Assembly: GCA_023426275.1 (NCBI GenBank)
Contig: JAFABC010000337.1
Location: 1-5,085, forward strand
Reading direction: 5' to 3'
Length of the DNA stretch: 5,085 bases
Origin: Pseudomonadota bacterium
Lineage (GTDB): Bacteria; Desulfobacterota; Desulfovibrionia; Desulfovibrionales; Desulfovibrionaceae
Shown: one piece after another, positions 1 to 5,085 of the stretch
How the letters are laid out: each line of letters opens with the position of its first letter
Numbering within the stretch: position 1 is the first letter of the stretch
Position numbers and translations under genes: made by a program
Notes under the pieces: generated by a model
The model's database searches: none
Told to the model about the DNA's origin: nothing
The model's input: the letters and a program-made list of their open reading frames with translations, nothing else

Positions 1-115
<115 letters not shown>

Positions 116-130
116 CCCCGCTCCGTCGTC

Positions 131-1450
131 TCAGGCGGCGCGTCCCCGGAGCATCCGTTCCAGGCCGGCGACGCCGCGCCGCAGCACCTCCATGTCCGGG
201 CCGAAGCTCAGCCGGACATGGTCCTTGTAGCAGGAATGGGGACGCCGCCGGTCGGGGTTCACGTCGAAAAACACGCCGGGCACCACGATGACCTTTTCGG
301 CCAACGCCCGTTCGAAAAAGACCATGGCGTCGCGGAATTCCTCGGGCAGGGCCTTGAGGTTGGCCCAGACGTAGAAGCCCCCGTCGGGCTCGGCCTCGAT
401 GATAAAGCCCAGCCGGGTGAGTTCGCGCAGCAGGTAGTCCCGCTTGTGGCCGAACTCCGCCTTGATGGCCGCGATTTCCCGCCCGGCCACGTCCGGGGAA
501 AGCAGCCCCATGGCCGCGCGCTGCAACGGATGGTTGGCCCCGCCGTCCAGGAACGAGCCGGCGCTGGCCACGGCCTCGATCACCGCGCTCGGCCCCACGA
601 TCCAGCCGACCCGCCAGCCGGGATAGCGCCAGTTCTTGGTCACCCCGTCCACCACGAGCACCGGATCGCGGTCCACGTCCTCCACGAATTCGGCGGCCGA
701 AATCCGGGCTTCCTGGCGGCCGTAGACGTAATGGGAATAGAACTCGTCCATGATCAGGGCGCAGCCGTAGGCCCTGGACAGCTCCACCCACTGGTGCAGT
801 TCCTCCCCGGCCACCAGCCGGCCCGTGGGGTTGGACGGGTTGGAGGTGAGCAGCGCCCCGAGCCCCCGGCTGACGATTTCCCGTTCCAGGGCGGCCGCCG
901 TGGTCTTGTAGCCCGTGGCCGGGTCCAGCAGGATGGGAATGGGCGTGAAGGAGCGGAACACGGACAACAGCTCTTCATAGGCCGTGTAGTCGGGAATGAA
1001 GTGGCCGAGATTGATGTTGCCGAGGGCGGCGGCCACGCGGGTCAGCGCCGCCCGGCCGCCCGGGGCGATGCAGACGTTGCGCCAAGTGTACTGGGAGCGT
1101 TTTCCCCGGCGGTGGAAATGGTTGTAGAACGCGGCCACCTGCGCGCGCAGGTCCTGCCGGCCGGCCACCGGCGCGTATTCCTGGTCCAGGGCGTTGCAGT
1201 CCACGCAGGTAATGCGTTGCGGCGCGTCGGGAAGCGACGTGGTGGACGGCGCGCCCTGGCCGAGGTTGGCCCAGTCGGGATGCTCCGGGGTGAACCCCAG
1301 CGCCCGGGCGCGGTGCATGACATGGATGACGCCCGTGCGCGGCACGGCCCGGAATCCCGGGATATGGTCGGCATCGGCCGCAACGGGTTCGAGCGGCAGG
1401 TGGGGCAGGGAATCGGAAAAATCGAGATTGGTGGGCTGCGGCAAATACAT
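131..1450 (-). CDS. PLP-dependent aminotransferase, class I/II (fold type I)
   Basis: A 439-residue protein of the aspartate aminotransferase superfamily, expected to be a cytoplasmic homodimer moving an amino group between an amino acid and a 2-oxo acid through pyridoxal phosphate. Visible family signatures in order: a Gly-rich GQGAP segment near residue 64; the Y-x-P-x-x-G-x-x-x-L-R block at 92-102; APGGRAAL near 129 (cofactor phosphate region); NPTG at 207-210; Asp235 and Tyr238 in MDEFYSHY (cofactor ring contacts); the Schiff-base Lys272 in GVTKNWRYPGWRVGW; and Arg413 in HVRLSFG, the usual substrate-carboxylate arginine. The length is slightly above the typical 390-400 because of an N-terminal extension of about 40 residues. 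The start at 1450 is preferred over an in-frame codon at 1522 because GGAGG lies 8 bases upstream (1459-1463). Substrate cannot be told from sequence: alanine, aspartate, aromatic or a specialised amino acid are all possible. A long leader with promoter and terminator signals precedes it. Confidence 0.93.
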   Translation of the reverse strand: MYLPQPTNLDFSDSLPHLPLEPVAADADHIPGFRAVPRTGVIHVMHRARALGFTPEHPDWANLGQGAPSTTSLPDAPQRITCVDCNALDQEYAPVAGRQDLRAQVAAFYNHFHRRGKRSQYTWRNVCIAPGGRAALTRVAAALGNINLGHFIPDYTAYEELLSVFRSFTPIPILLDPATGYKTTAAALEREIVSRGLGALLTSNPSNPTGRLVAGEELHQWVELSRAYGCALIMDEFYSHYVYGRQEARISAAEFVEDVDRDPVLVVDGVTKNWRYPGWRVGWIVGPSAVIEAVASAGSFLDGGANHPLQRAAMGLLSPDVAGREIAAIKAEFGHKRDYLLRELTRLGFIIEAEPDGGFYVWANLKALPEEFRDAMVFFERALAEKVIVVPGVFFDVNPDRRRPHSCYKDHVRLSFGPDMEVLRRGVAGLERMLRGRAA

Positions 1451-1458
1451 GGGAAAAG

Positions 1459-1463
1459 CCTCC
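1459..1463 (-). promoter_or_regulatory. Ribosome binding site deciding the aminotransferase start
   Basis: Minus-strand GGAGG sits 8 bases before the ATG at 1448-1450. No comparable site was recognised for the longer in-frame start at 1522, so the shorter protein is chosen. Confidence 0.8.
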
Positions 1464-1543
1464 GTGCTGCGGGTGCGGGAAACGGGCGACACCCCGGCCC
1501 GCGGCGCGAACAAGGCGCGCAACGCGGCAAACCGGCGGGCGGT

Positions 1544-1560
1544 CGCAACAACATGGCCAG
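1544..1560 (-). promoter_or_regulatory. Possible sigma54 (RpoN) -24/-12 promoter for the aminotransferase
   Basis: On the minus strand CTGGCCATGTTGTTGCG carries the invariant GG (1557-1558) and GC (1545-1546) separated by exactly 10 bases, plus the favoured CTGGC and TTGC blocks. The predicted start of transcription would be near 1533, giving a leader of about 80 bases that holds the ribosome binding site. It departs from the consensus at the bases just after TGGC and at the last position. No activator binding site was identified upstream, and a chance match in GC-rich DNA is possible. Confidence 0.4.
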
Positions 1561-1689
1561 GGCCAGCGAATGGTGTTCCGGATCACGAGGATCAGCCGAG
1601 CGGGCGCGTAACGCGCGGCCCGGCTATCCAGCAGCGGCGGCGGAGGATGCTACGGCGGCGGAGGCGTTCCCGGGAAACCGGGAGAGGGC

Positions 1690-1728
1690 AAAAAGAAAAG
1701 ACGGCAGGGAAGGGTTCCCCAAGCCGTC
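1690..1728 (-). terminator. Intrinsic terminator upstream of the aminotransferase
   Basis: On the minus strand GACGGC (1728-1723) pairs with GCCGTC (1705-1700). After a two-base bulge (TT), GGGGAA pairs with TTCCCT (five Watson-Crick pairs and one G-U) around a three-base CCC loop. The stem is followed at once by TTTTCTTTTT (1699-1690). The T-tract exists only in the minus direction, so it terminates minus-strand transcripts. It lies about 240 bases before the aminotransferase ATG and about 70-110 bases after a sigma70-like promoter. It therefore either ends a small RNA or acts as an attenuator in a long aminotransferase leader. It is too far from padR (260 bases past its stop) to be its obvious terminator, although it could catch padR readthrough. 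Confidence 0.85.
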
Positions 1729-1800
1729 GAGCCAGGCGCGGTCGGGATACGGTCCCGTCCGGCGCGTACTGGAGAGGCATCTCGGGGATGTGGGTTTCAT
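1690..1800 (-). ncRNA. Candidate small RNA or attenuated leader, about 110 nt
   Basis: This is inferred from a sigma70-like promoter at 1807-1836 (predicted start near 1800) and the intrinsic terminator ending near 1690. Inside, 1736-1765 can fold into an imperfect hairpin: GCGC ends pair, then GG/CC with one bulged base, an internal mismatch, and CGGGA/TCCCG closing a five-base loop. A segment near the 5' end (CCCCGAG, 1787-1781) can also pair with CTTGGGG (1723-1717) in the 5' arm of the terminator, the arrangement expected of an antiterminator. No known riboswitch or T-box consensus was recognised. An ATG-initiated 58-codon frame begins at 1800 and runs to 1624, but it lacks a ribosome binding site and looks non-coding. 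Existence of the RNA is inference from signals only. Confidence 0.45.
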
Positions 1801-1806
1801 GCGGAA

Positions 1807-1836
1807 ACTGTAGGGAGAGAACGCCGGAAAGGTCAA
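1807..1836 (-). promoter_or_regulatory. Sigma70-like promoter of the leader/small RNA
   Basis: Minus-strand TTGACC (1836-1831, five of six consensus bases) is separated by 18 bases from TACAGT (1812-1807, four of six). A locally AT-richer stretch lies upstream (GAAAGAAAAT at about 1850-1859), unusual in this GC-rich window. The predicted start is near 1800, ahead of the terminator at 1690-1728. Without the terminator, this promoter would transcribe the aminotransferase with a leader of about 350 bases. Confidence 0.5.
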
Positions 1837-1880
1837 GAGGGACAGGCGGATTTTCTTTCGTGGGAGTGGCAATGGCAGCG

Positions 1881-1921
1881 GAAGAGCCTCCGGCGGCCGG
1901 GAGGGGGACGCCCCCTCCCGG
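1881..1921 (+). repeat. Gene-end repeat with perfect 11-bp hairpin
   Basis: GCCTCCGGCGGCCGGG at 1886-1901 is the same core found at both ends of the window. It continues into a perfect stem: CCGGGAGGGGG (1897-1907) pairs with CCCCCTCCCGG (1911-1921) around an ACG loop. No T-tract follows on either strand, so it is not a standard intrinsic terminator, though the stem could pause polymerase or protect a 3' end. It lies about 70 bases past the padR stop, but its GCCTCC arm points along the plus strand, opposite to padR. The rest of 1922-1989 holds only weak short dyads (for example CCGGT/ACCGG at 1970-1985) and no gene. Confidence 0.7.
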
Positions 1922-1989
1922 ACTCTCCCGAACGGGGCTGACGGGCGACGGTTCGGTTGGTCGGATGGTCCGGTTGCCGCACCGGGTGG

Positions 1990-2370
1990 CTACGCCGTGT
2001 CCGCCGCGGCATCCTTTTCCGACGACGTCGTCCGGGCGTACCGGGCCACAAAATCCCGCAGTATCCTGGCCTGACGCTCCATGTAGCCGATCCAGGCGTC
2101 AAGGACCTCGCGGCCTTCCTGGGTCACGGAGTACAACCGTCTGGCCGGACCGGAGCCTTCCGCCTCCCAGCGCGAGACCACAAGCCGGTCGTCCTCCATC
2201 TGGCGCAGATGCCGGTAAATCATGCCCGGAGGCACATCCCCCCGCAGAAAACCGTACTCCGCGATACGCTGCGACAACTCATAGCCGTATGATTCCCCAT
2301 CCAGCAGCGCCAAAAGAATCGACGGCTGCATGTACCGATCCGGTTTTCCGGGTCCGATTTTTCCTGGCAT
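1990..2370 (-). CDS. PadR-family transcriptional regulator
   Basis: A 126-residue winged-helix DNA-binding protein, expected to act as a dimeric ligand-responsive repressor. Residues 16-90 show the PadR fold: an N-terminal helix QPSILLALLDGESYGYELSQ, the recognition-helix region PPGMIYRHLRQMEDDRLV (about 47-64, matching the family pattern G-x-[IL]-Y-x-x-L-x-x-[LM]-E), and the wing GPARRLYSVTQEG (74-86). A single C-terminal helix (about 87-113) probably serves dimerisation, as in the short PadR class; the longer Vir-type C-terminal domain is absent. The ATG at 2370 is preferred because AAGGA lies four bases upstream (2375-2379); an in-frame GTG at 2418 and a later ATG at 2331 are alternatives. 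It is divergent from the kinase operon across 141 bases, so autoregulation or control of that operon is plausible. The effector is unknown. Confidence 0.9.
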   Translation of the reverse strand: MPGKIGPGKPDRYMQPSILLALLDGESYGYELSQRIAEYGFLRGDVPPGMIYRHLRQMEDDRLVVSRWEAEGSGPARRLYSVTQEGREVLDAWIGYMERQARILRDFVARYARTTSSEKDAAADTA

Positions 2371-2433
2371 GACATCCTTCTTGAAAACGAGAGATTCCGC
2401 GATCACTTCACCGGGCACAACCTACAGACAGCC

Positions 2434-2468
2434 GCGGGCGCGCCGCAAGCCCTTTCCGGCGCGCCCGC
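2434..2468. promoter_or_regulatory. Perfect 12-bp inverted repeat in the padR/kinase divergent gap
   Basis: GCGGGCGCGCCG (2434-2445) is the exact reverse complement of CGGCGCGCCCGC (2457-2468), with an 11-base spacer. Neither side is followed by a T-tract, so it is not an intrinsic terminator. It sits 65 bases from the padR start and 43 bases from the kinase start. It could be an operator for a dimeric regulator or a stable hairpin in the kinase 5' leader. Its all-GC arms do not resemble the usual PadR ATGT/ACAT dyad or a NarL heptamer. No convincing -35/-10 pair was found in the gap on either strand. Confidence 0.5.
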
Positions 2469-2511
2469 CCGAAGCGCTTGCGTCCGCATCCGCCTGTTGC
2501 TACCGACGGAC

Positions 2512-4392
2512 ATGGCCATTGCTCCCACCGACGCCGCCCCGTCCGGGACGCCTTTGCCCCCGGGACGTCTCGGCCGCCGACTCTTCTGCTATTTCGCGGC
2601 CACCCTGCTGGCCCTGGCCGTCGGTGTCGCCATGGCCACCATCATTCCCCTGCTCGACCGGCTGGCCCGGTCCGAACAGGCCGGGCTCGAACACGTGGCC
2701 GCGACCAAGGCCCAGGCCGTCGGCGAATGGTTCCGCCGGGCCGAGGATCTGGCCCGGCAGATCACCAGTCGCAGCCAGATCCGGCAGGCGCTCGAAGACT
2801 TCAATGCCGGCCGCCTGTCCCGGGACGCCTTTGTCGCCTTTGTCCGGCCCAAGCTCCTCGACGCCATGCGACGCTCCGGCGACGTGGTCGGCATCACCCG
2901 CCTGTCCCCGGACGACCAACCGCTGGTTTCCTGCGGGGAGGCCATTCCCAAGGCCGTCTGGCCCCTCCCGCCCCATGAAGCGGGTGGCGCGGGCGGCCCG
3001 GGCGGCCTGCGCGTGTCGCCACCCGTAAAACTGGCCGACCGGCTGTGCATCGTCATCGGCGCGCCCATCCCCGGCCGCGACGGCGGCCGGGTCGGCACCG
3101 ATCTCGTCGCCGTGGACACGGCCGTGCTCGCGGACAGGATCATCCAGCCGCCGGACGGTGGCGACGCCGCCAGCGTGGCCCTGGCCGTGCGGGAAAACGG
3201 CGCGGTGCGCCCGTTCCTTGTCGCGCCCCGGCCCGGCCCGGCGGGAATCGCCCTGGTCATGCGGCAGGCCCTGGCCCAGTCGTTGGACGGGCGCGCGGGC
3301 ATCCGTTCCGACCCGGACACGGTGGTGGCCGCCACGCCCGTCGCCGGCACGGACTGGGGGCTGGCCCTGTCCGCCGACCGACGCCGGCTCTACGCCCCGG
3401 TCCATGCCGAGCTGGTCACCATGCTGGCCTACACGGCCGGCGTCTACGTGCTGTGTCTGGCCGGCTTCGGCTTCCTGCTGCGCCCGCTGGCCGGCCGGAT
3501 GCTGCTGCAAGCCGAGGAACTCGGCGCGGTGGTGGCCGAAAAAACCCGCCAGCTGACCACCGAACTGGCGGCCCGGGCGGCGGCCGAAAAGGCCTTGCAG
3601 GAGGCGCGCGACGGCCTGGAGCGCCGCGTGGAGGAACGCACGCGCCGGCTGGCCGAAGCCAATGCGGAACTGCTCGCCCTGCACGAACGCCTCGAAGGCG
3701 AGATCGAGGAGCGCAAGACGCTTTCCCGCGAACTCCTGAACCTTCTCGAAGACGTGCGCCTGGATATTTCCCGCGACCTGCACGACCACACCGGCCAGCT
3801 GCTGACCACCCTGCGCCTCAACCTCAATGCCGCCCTGCGCGACCTGCCCGGCGACGGCGAGGCCTGCCGGCTCCAGCTGGCCTCGGCCACGGAGAAAGTG
3901 GATCAGGTGCTGGCCGAGGTCAAAACCCTGGCCCGGGGGCTGCGGCCAAACACCCTGGACTATTTCGGACTGGTGCCCTCCCTGGCCGCCCTGATCGACG
4001 AACAGCAGGCCGCAAGCGGCCTTGCCTTCCACTTTTTCCACAACGAACTGCCGGCCGATTTCGACCGGGACAAGGCCCTGGCCCTCTACCGCATCGCCCA
4101 GGAAGCCCTGTCCAATGTCATCCGCCACGCCAGGGCGGCCAATGTCCACGTCAACCTCGTACGGCGGGACAACCACGTCACCCTGTCCGTGGAGGACGAC
4201 GGCGTGGGCTTCGACCGGACGGCGCGCCCGGCCACCAGCCTGGGCCTGACGCTCATGCGCGAACGCATGGTGCAGCTTGGCGGCACCCTCGTCGTGGAAT
4301 CCGCCCCCGGCCAGGGCACCCACATCATGGCCGAACTGGGAATCGAAACGCCGCCCGGCCCCGAGCGCCGGACAGCCACGGAGACCGCATGA
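2512..4392 (+). CDS. Membrane sensor histidine kinase, NarX/DegS (HisKA_3) type
   Basis: A 626-residue inner-membrane kinase. In order: a Pro/Ala-rich cytoplasmic N-terminus; transmembrane helix 1 (about 24-48); a periplasmic sensing region of about 250 residues (49-300, Cache-like in size and in its opening helix, not firmly assigned); transmembrane helix 2 (about 301-322); a long charged coiled coil (about 333-405, many A/E/R/L heptads); the HisKA_3 dimerisation domain with phosphoacceptor His424 in RDLHDHTGQ; and HATPase_c with N-box Asn535 (EALSNVIRHA), the DDGVGF box at 562-567, and PGQGT at 599-603. The D-x-x-x-Q after His424 (Asp425, Gln429) is the motif linked to phosphatase activity in this family, so it probably also dephosphorylates its partner. 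No clear HAMP domain follows helix 2. The start is uncertain: ATG at 2512 has only a weak upstream purine patch, and TTG at 2497 is an in-frame alternative. The stop overlaps the next gene by ATGA. Confidence 0.92.
   Translation: MAIAPTDAAPSGTPLPPGRLGRRLFCYFAATLLALAVGVAMATIIPLLDRLARSEQAGLEHVAATKAQAVGEWFRRAEDLARQITSRSQIRQALEDFNAGRLSRDAFVAFVRPKLLDAMRRSGDVVGITRLSPDDQPLVSCGEAIPKAVWPLPPHEAGGAGGPGGLRVSPPVKLADRLCIVIGAPIPGRDGGRVGTDLVAVDTAVLADRIIQPPDGGDAASVALAVRENGAVRPFLVAPRPGPAGIALVMRQALAQSLDGRAGIRSDPDTVVAATPVAGTDWGLALSADRRRLYAPVHAELVTMLAYTAGVYVLCLAGFGFLLRPLAGRMLLQAEELGAVVAEKTRQLTTELAARAAAEKALQEARDGLERRVEERTRRLAEANAELLALHERLEGEIEERKTLSRELLNLLEDVRLDISRDLHDHTGQLLTTLRLNLNAALRDLPGDGEACRLQLASATEKVDQVLAEVKTLARGLRPNTLDYFGLVPSLAALIDEQQAASGLAFHFFHNELPADFDRDKALALYRIAQEALSNVIRHARAANVHVNLVRRDNHVTLSVEDDGVGFDRTARPATSLGLTLMRERMVQLGGTLVVESAPGQGTHIMAELGIETPPGPERRTATETA
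4380..4383 (+). promoter_or_regulatory. Ribosome binding site of the response regulator, inside the kinase gene
   Basis: GGAG lies five bases before the ATG at 4389, within the last codons of the kinase. Together with the ATGA overlap this fixes the regulator start and suggests translational coupling of the two proteins. Confidence 0.7.
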
Positions 4393-5039
4393 CCATCCAT
4401 CGCCTGCTGCTCGTCGATGACCATCAGGTGGTCATCGAAGGCATCAAGGGACTGTTCGCCGACCATCCGGACATCGTGGTGGCCGGAGAGGCCAACTCCG
4501 GCCGGGAAGCCGTGGAACTGGCCGGCCGGCTGCACCCCGACGTGGTCATCATGGACATCTCCATGCCGGACATGAACGGCGTGGAAGCCACCATCGCCAT
4601 CCGCCAGACCGAACCCACGGCGGATATCATCATCTATACCATGCACTCGGACCAGCGCTTCATCCTGGAGCTGTTCAAGGCCGGCATCTCCGGCCACGTG
4701 CTCAAGGCCGACGATCCGGCCCTGCTCGTGCAGGCCGTGGAGACGGTCTGCGCCGGGGGCACGTTTTTCACCACGGTCACCCCGCAGGAGCTGGCCCGGC
4801 AGTTCCAGGGCGAAGGCGCGGCCAACGACGACGACCGGCTGGCGCTTCTCAGCAAACGCGAACTGGAAGTCTTCCGCCTCCTGGCCGACGGCGTGCCCCT
4901 CAAACGCATCGCCGCCGACCTGTGCATCAGCCCCAAGACCGTGGAGACGCACAAGTACAACATCATGGAAAAACTCGCCGCCCAAAACGCCACAGACCTG
5001 ACCAAGCTCGCCCTGCGCCACGGCCTGATCACCCCCTGA
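4389..5039 (+). CDS. NarL/LuxR-family response regulator
   Basis: A 216-residue cytoplasmic transcription factor, the evident partner of the kinase just upstream. The receiver domain (about 3-120) has the acidic pair Asp10-Asp11 in LLLVDDHQVV, phosphoacceptor Asp56 in VIMDISMPDMNG, the conserved switch residue Thr84 and Lys106 in GHVLKADD. After a short linker, a LuxR-type helix-turn-helix occupies about 154-210, with LSKRELEVFRLLADG, the RIAADLCIS turn and the recognition helix PKTVETHKYNIMEKL. Length and domain order are normal for the family and all key residues are present. Phosphorylation at Asp56 is expected to promote dimerisation and DNA binding. The target genes are unknown; its own operon, the neighbouring padR or the aminotransferase are candidates only by proximity. 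A copy of the gene-end repeat follows the stop codon. Confidence 0.95.
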   Translation: MTIHRLLLVDDHQVVIEGIKGLFADHPDIVVAGEANSGREAVELAGRLHPDVVIMDISMPDMNGVEATIAIRQTEPTADIIIYTMHSDQRFILELFKAGISGHVLKADDPALLVQAVETVCAGGTFFTTVTPQELARQFQGEGAANDDDRLALLSKRELEVFRLLADGVPLKRIAADLCISPKTVETHKYNIMEKLAAQNATDLTKLALRHGLITP

Positions 5040-5045
5040 GGAAAA

Positions 5046-5085
5046 GAGGCGGAGAAGATGCCTCCGGCGGCCGGGGGGCATGATG
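5046..5085 (+). repeat. Gene-end repeat after the response regulator, cut by window end
   Basis: Starting seven bases after the response regulator stop, AGAGGC and then GAGAAGATGCCTCCGGCGG (5052-5070) match the copy at the left end of the window, and the sequence continues CCGGGGGG then CATGATG. By analogy with the intact copy at 1881-1921, CATGATG should be the loop and a C-rich complement should follow beyond the window. This probably marks the 3' end of the kinase-regulator transcript. The missing half of the hairpin is inferred. Confidence 0.6.

Noticed and set aside
1451..1522. N-terminal extension of the aminotransferase to the in-frame codon at 1522
   Set aside because: The added 24 residues lack similarity to family N-termini, and the strong GGAGG at 1459-1463 would lie inside the coding region while being ideally placed for the start at 1450.
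1451..1700. T-box or known amino-acid riboswitch before the aminotransferase
   Set aside because: No T-box consensus (AGGGTGGNACCGCG-like) or recognisable riboswitch core was found on the minus strand, so only a generic leader/small RNA is claimed.
218..1813. 531-codon plus-strand open frame opposite the aminotransferase
   Set aside because: It lies antisense to a gene with complete catalytic motifs. Its product is His/Gly/Arg/Pro-rich with no recognisable domain, as expected for the complementary strand of GC-rich coding DNA where stop codons are scarce.
1194..2372. 392-codon plus-strand frame crossing the aminotransferase, the gap and padR
   Set aside because: It spans three unrelated regions including a terminator and a hairpin repeat, and its Arg/Pro/Thr-rich product resembles no protein family.
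2371..2433. TTGTGC/GAATCT with a 17-base spacer as a padR promoter
   Set aside because: Only about half of the consensus bases match in each hexamer, which is no better than expected by chance.
2500..4323. 607-codon minus-strand open frame opposite the kinase
   Set aside because: It is a mirror of the kinase reading frame: low-complexity Gly/Gln/Ala/Val-rich product, no family motifs, while the opposite strand encodes clear HisKA_3 and HATPase_c boxes.
3045..4388. Long plus-strand frame continuing upstream of the response regulator, suggesting a fusion protein
   Set aside because: The upstream part is an Arg/Pro/Gly-rich out-of-frame reading of the kinase gene. The regulator has its own ribosome binding site and a start at 4389 that gives a normal receiver domain.
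4086..5081. 331-codon minus-strand open frame opposite the kinase end and the regulator
   Set aside because: Antisense shadow of two well-supported genes, with no domain signature.

Overview
The window is a very GC-rich bacterial chromosomal segment with four protein genes: a PLP-dependent aminotransferase (minus strand), a PadR-type regulator (minus strand), and a divergent two-gene operon (plus strand) encoding a DegS/NarX-like membrane histidine kinase and its NarL/LuxR-type response regulator. The strong G/C third-position bias and the recurrent gene-end repeat with core GCCTCCGGCGGCCGG resemble Desulfovibrio-type sulfate reducers (for example Solidesulfovibrio). That placement is recollection plus inference and was not tested.

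Layout. Positions 1-92 are an uninterrupted poly-C run, most likely an assembly or sequencing artefact at a contig end. A partial copy of the gene-end repeat (about 91-115) follows, then the aminotransferase gene (131-1450, minus). The 539-base gap between the aminotransferase and padR is not empty. On the minus strand it holds a sigma70-like promoter (1807-1836), a potential RNA hairpin, and a very convincing intrinsic terminator with a T-tract (1690-1728). Closer to the gene it holds a sigma54-like -24/-12 element (1544-1560) and a good ribosome binding site. A second gene-end repeat with a perfect 11-bp stem lies at 1881-1921. The PadR-type gene (1990-2370, minus) is separated by 141 bases from the kinase gene (2512-4392, plus), and this divergent gap contains a perfect 12-bp GC inverted repeat. 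The response regulator (4389-5039, plus) overlaps the kinase stop by ATGA. A third copy of the gene-end repeat begins right after its stop and is cut by the window end.

How the genes work together. The kinase and response regulator form a cognate pair: a periplasmic input domain, a coiled-coil signalling segment, HisKA_3 and HATPase_c, then phosphotransfer to Asp56 of the regulator and DNA binding by its C-terminal helix-turn-helix. The divergent PadR protein could control itself and/or the two-component operon from the shared gap. The aminotransferase lies downstream of padR on the same strand, but a long gap with its own promoter signals suggests separate transcription. No mobile element, CRISPR array, tRNA or rRNA was seen. 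The coding genes are ordinary family members. The part most worth follow-up is the roughly 110-nt promoter-to-terminator unit upstream of the aminotransferase, which could be a small RNA or a conditional terminator in the gene's leader.
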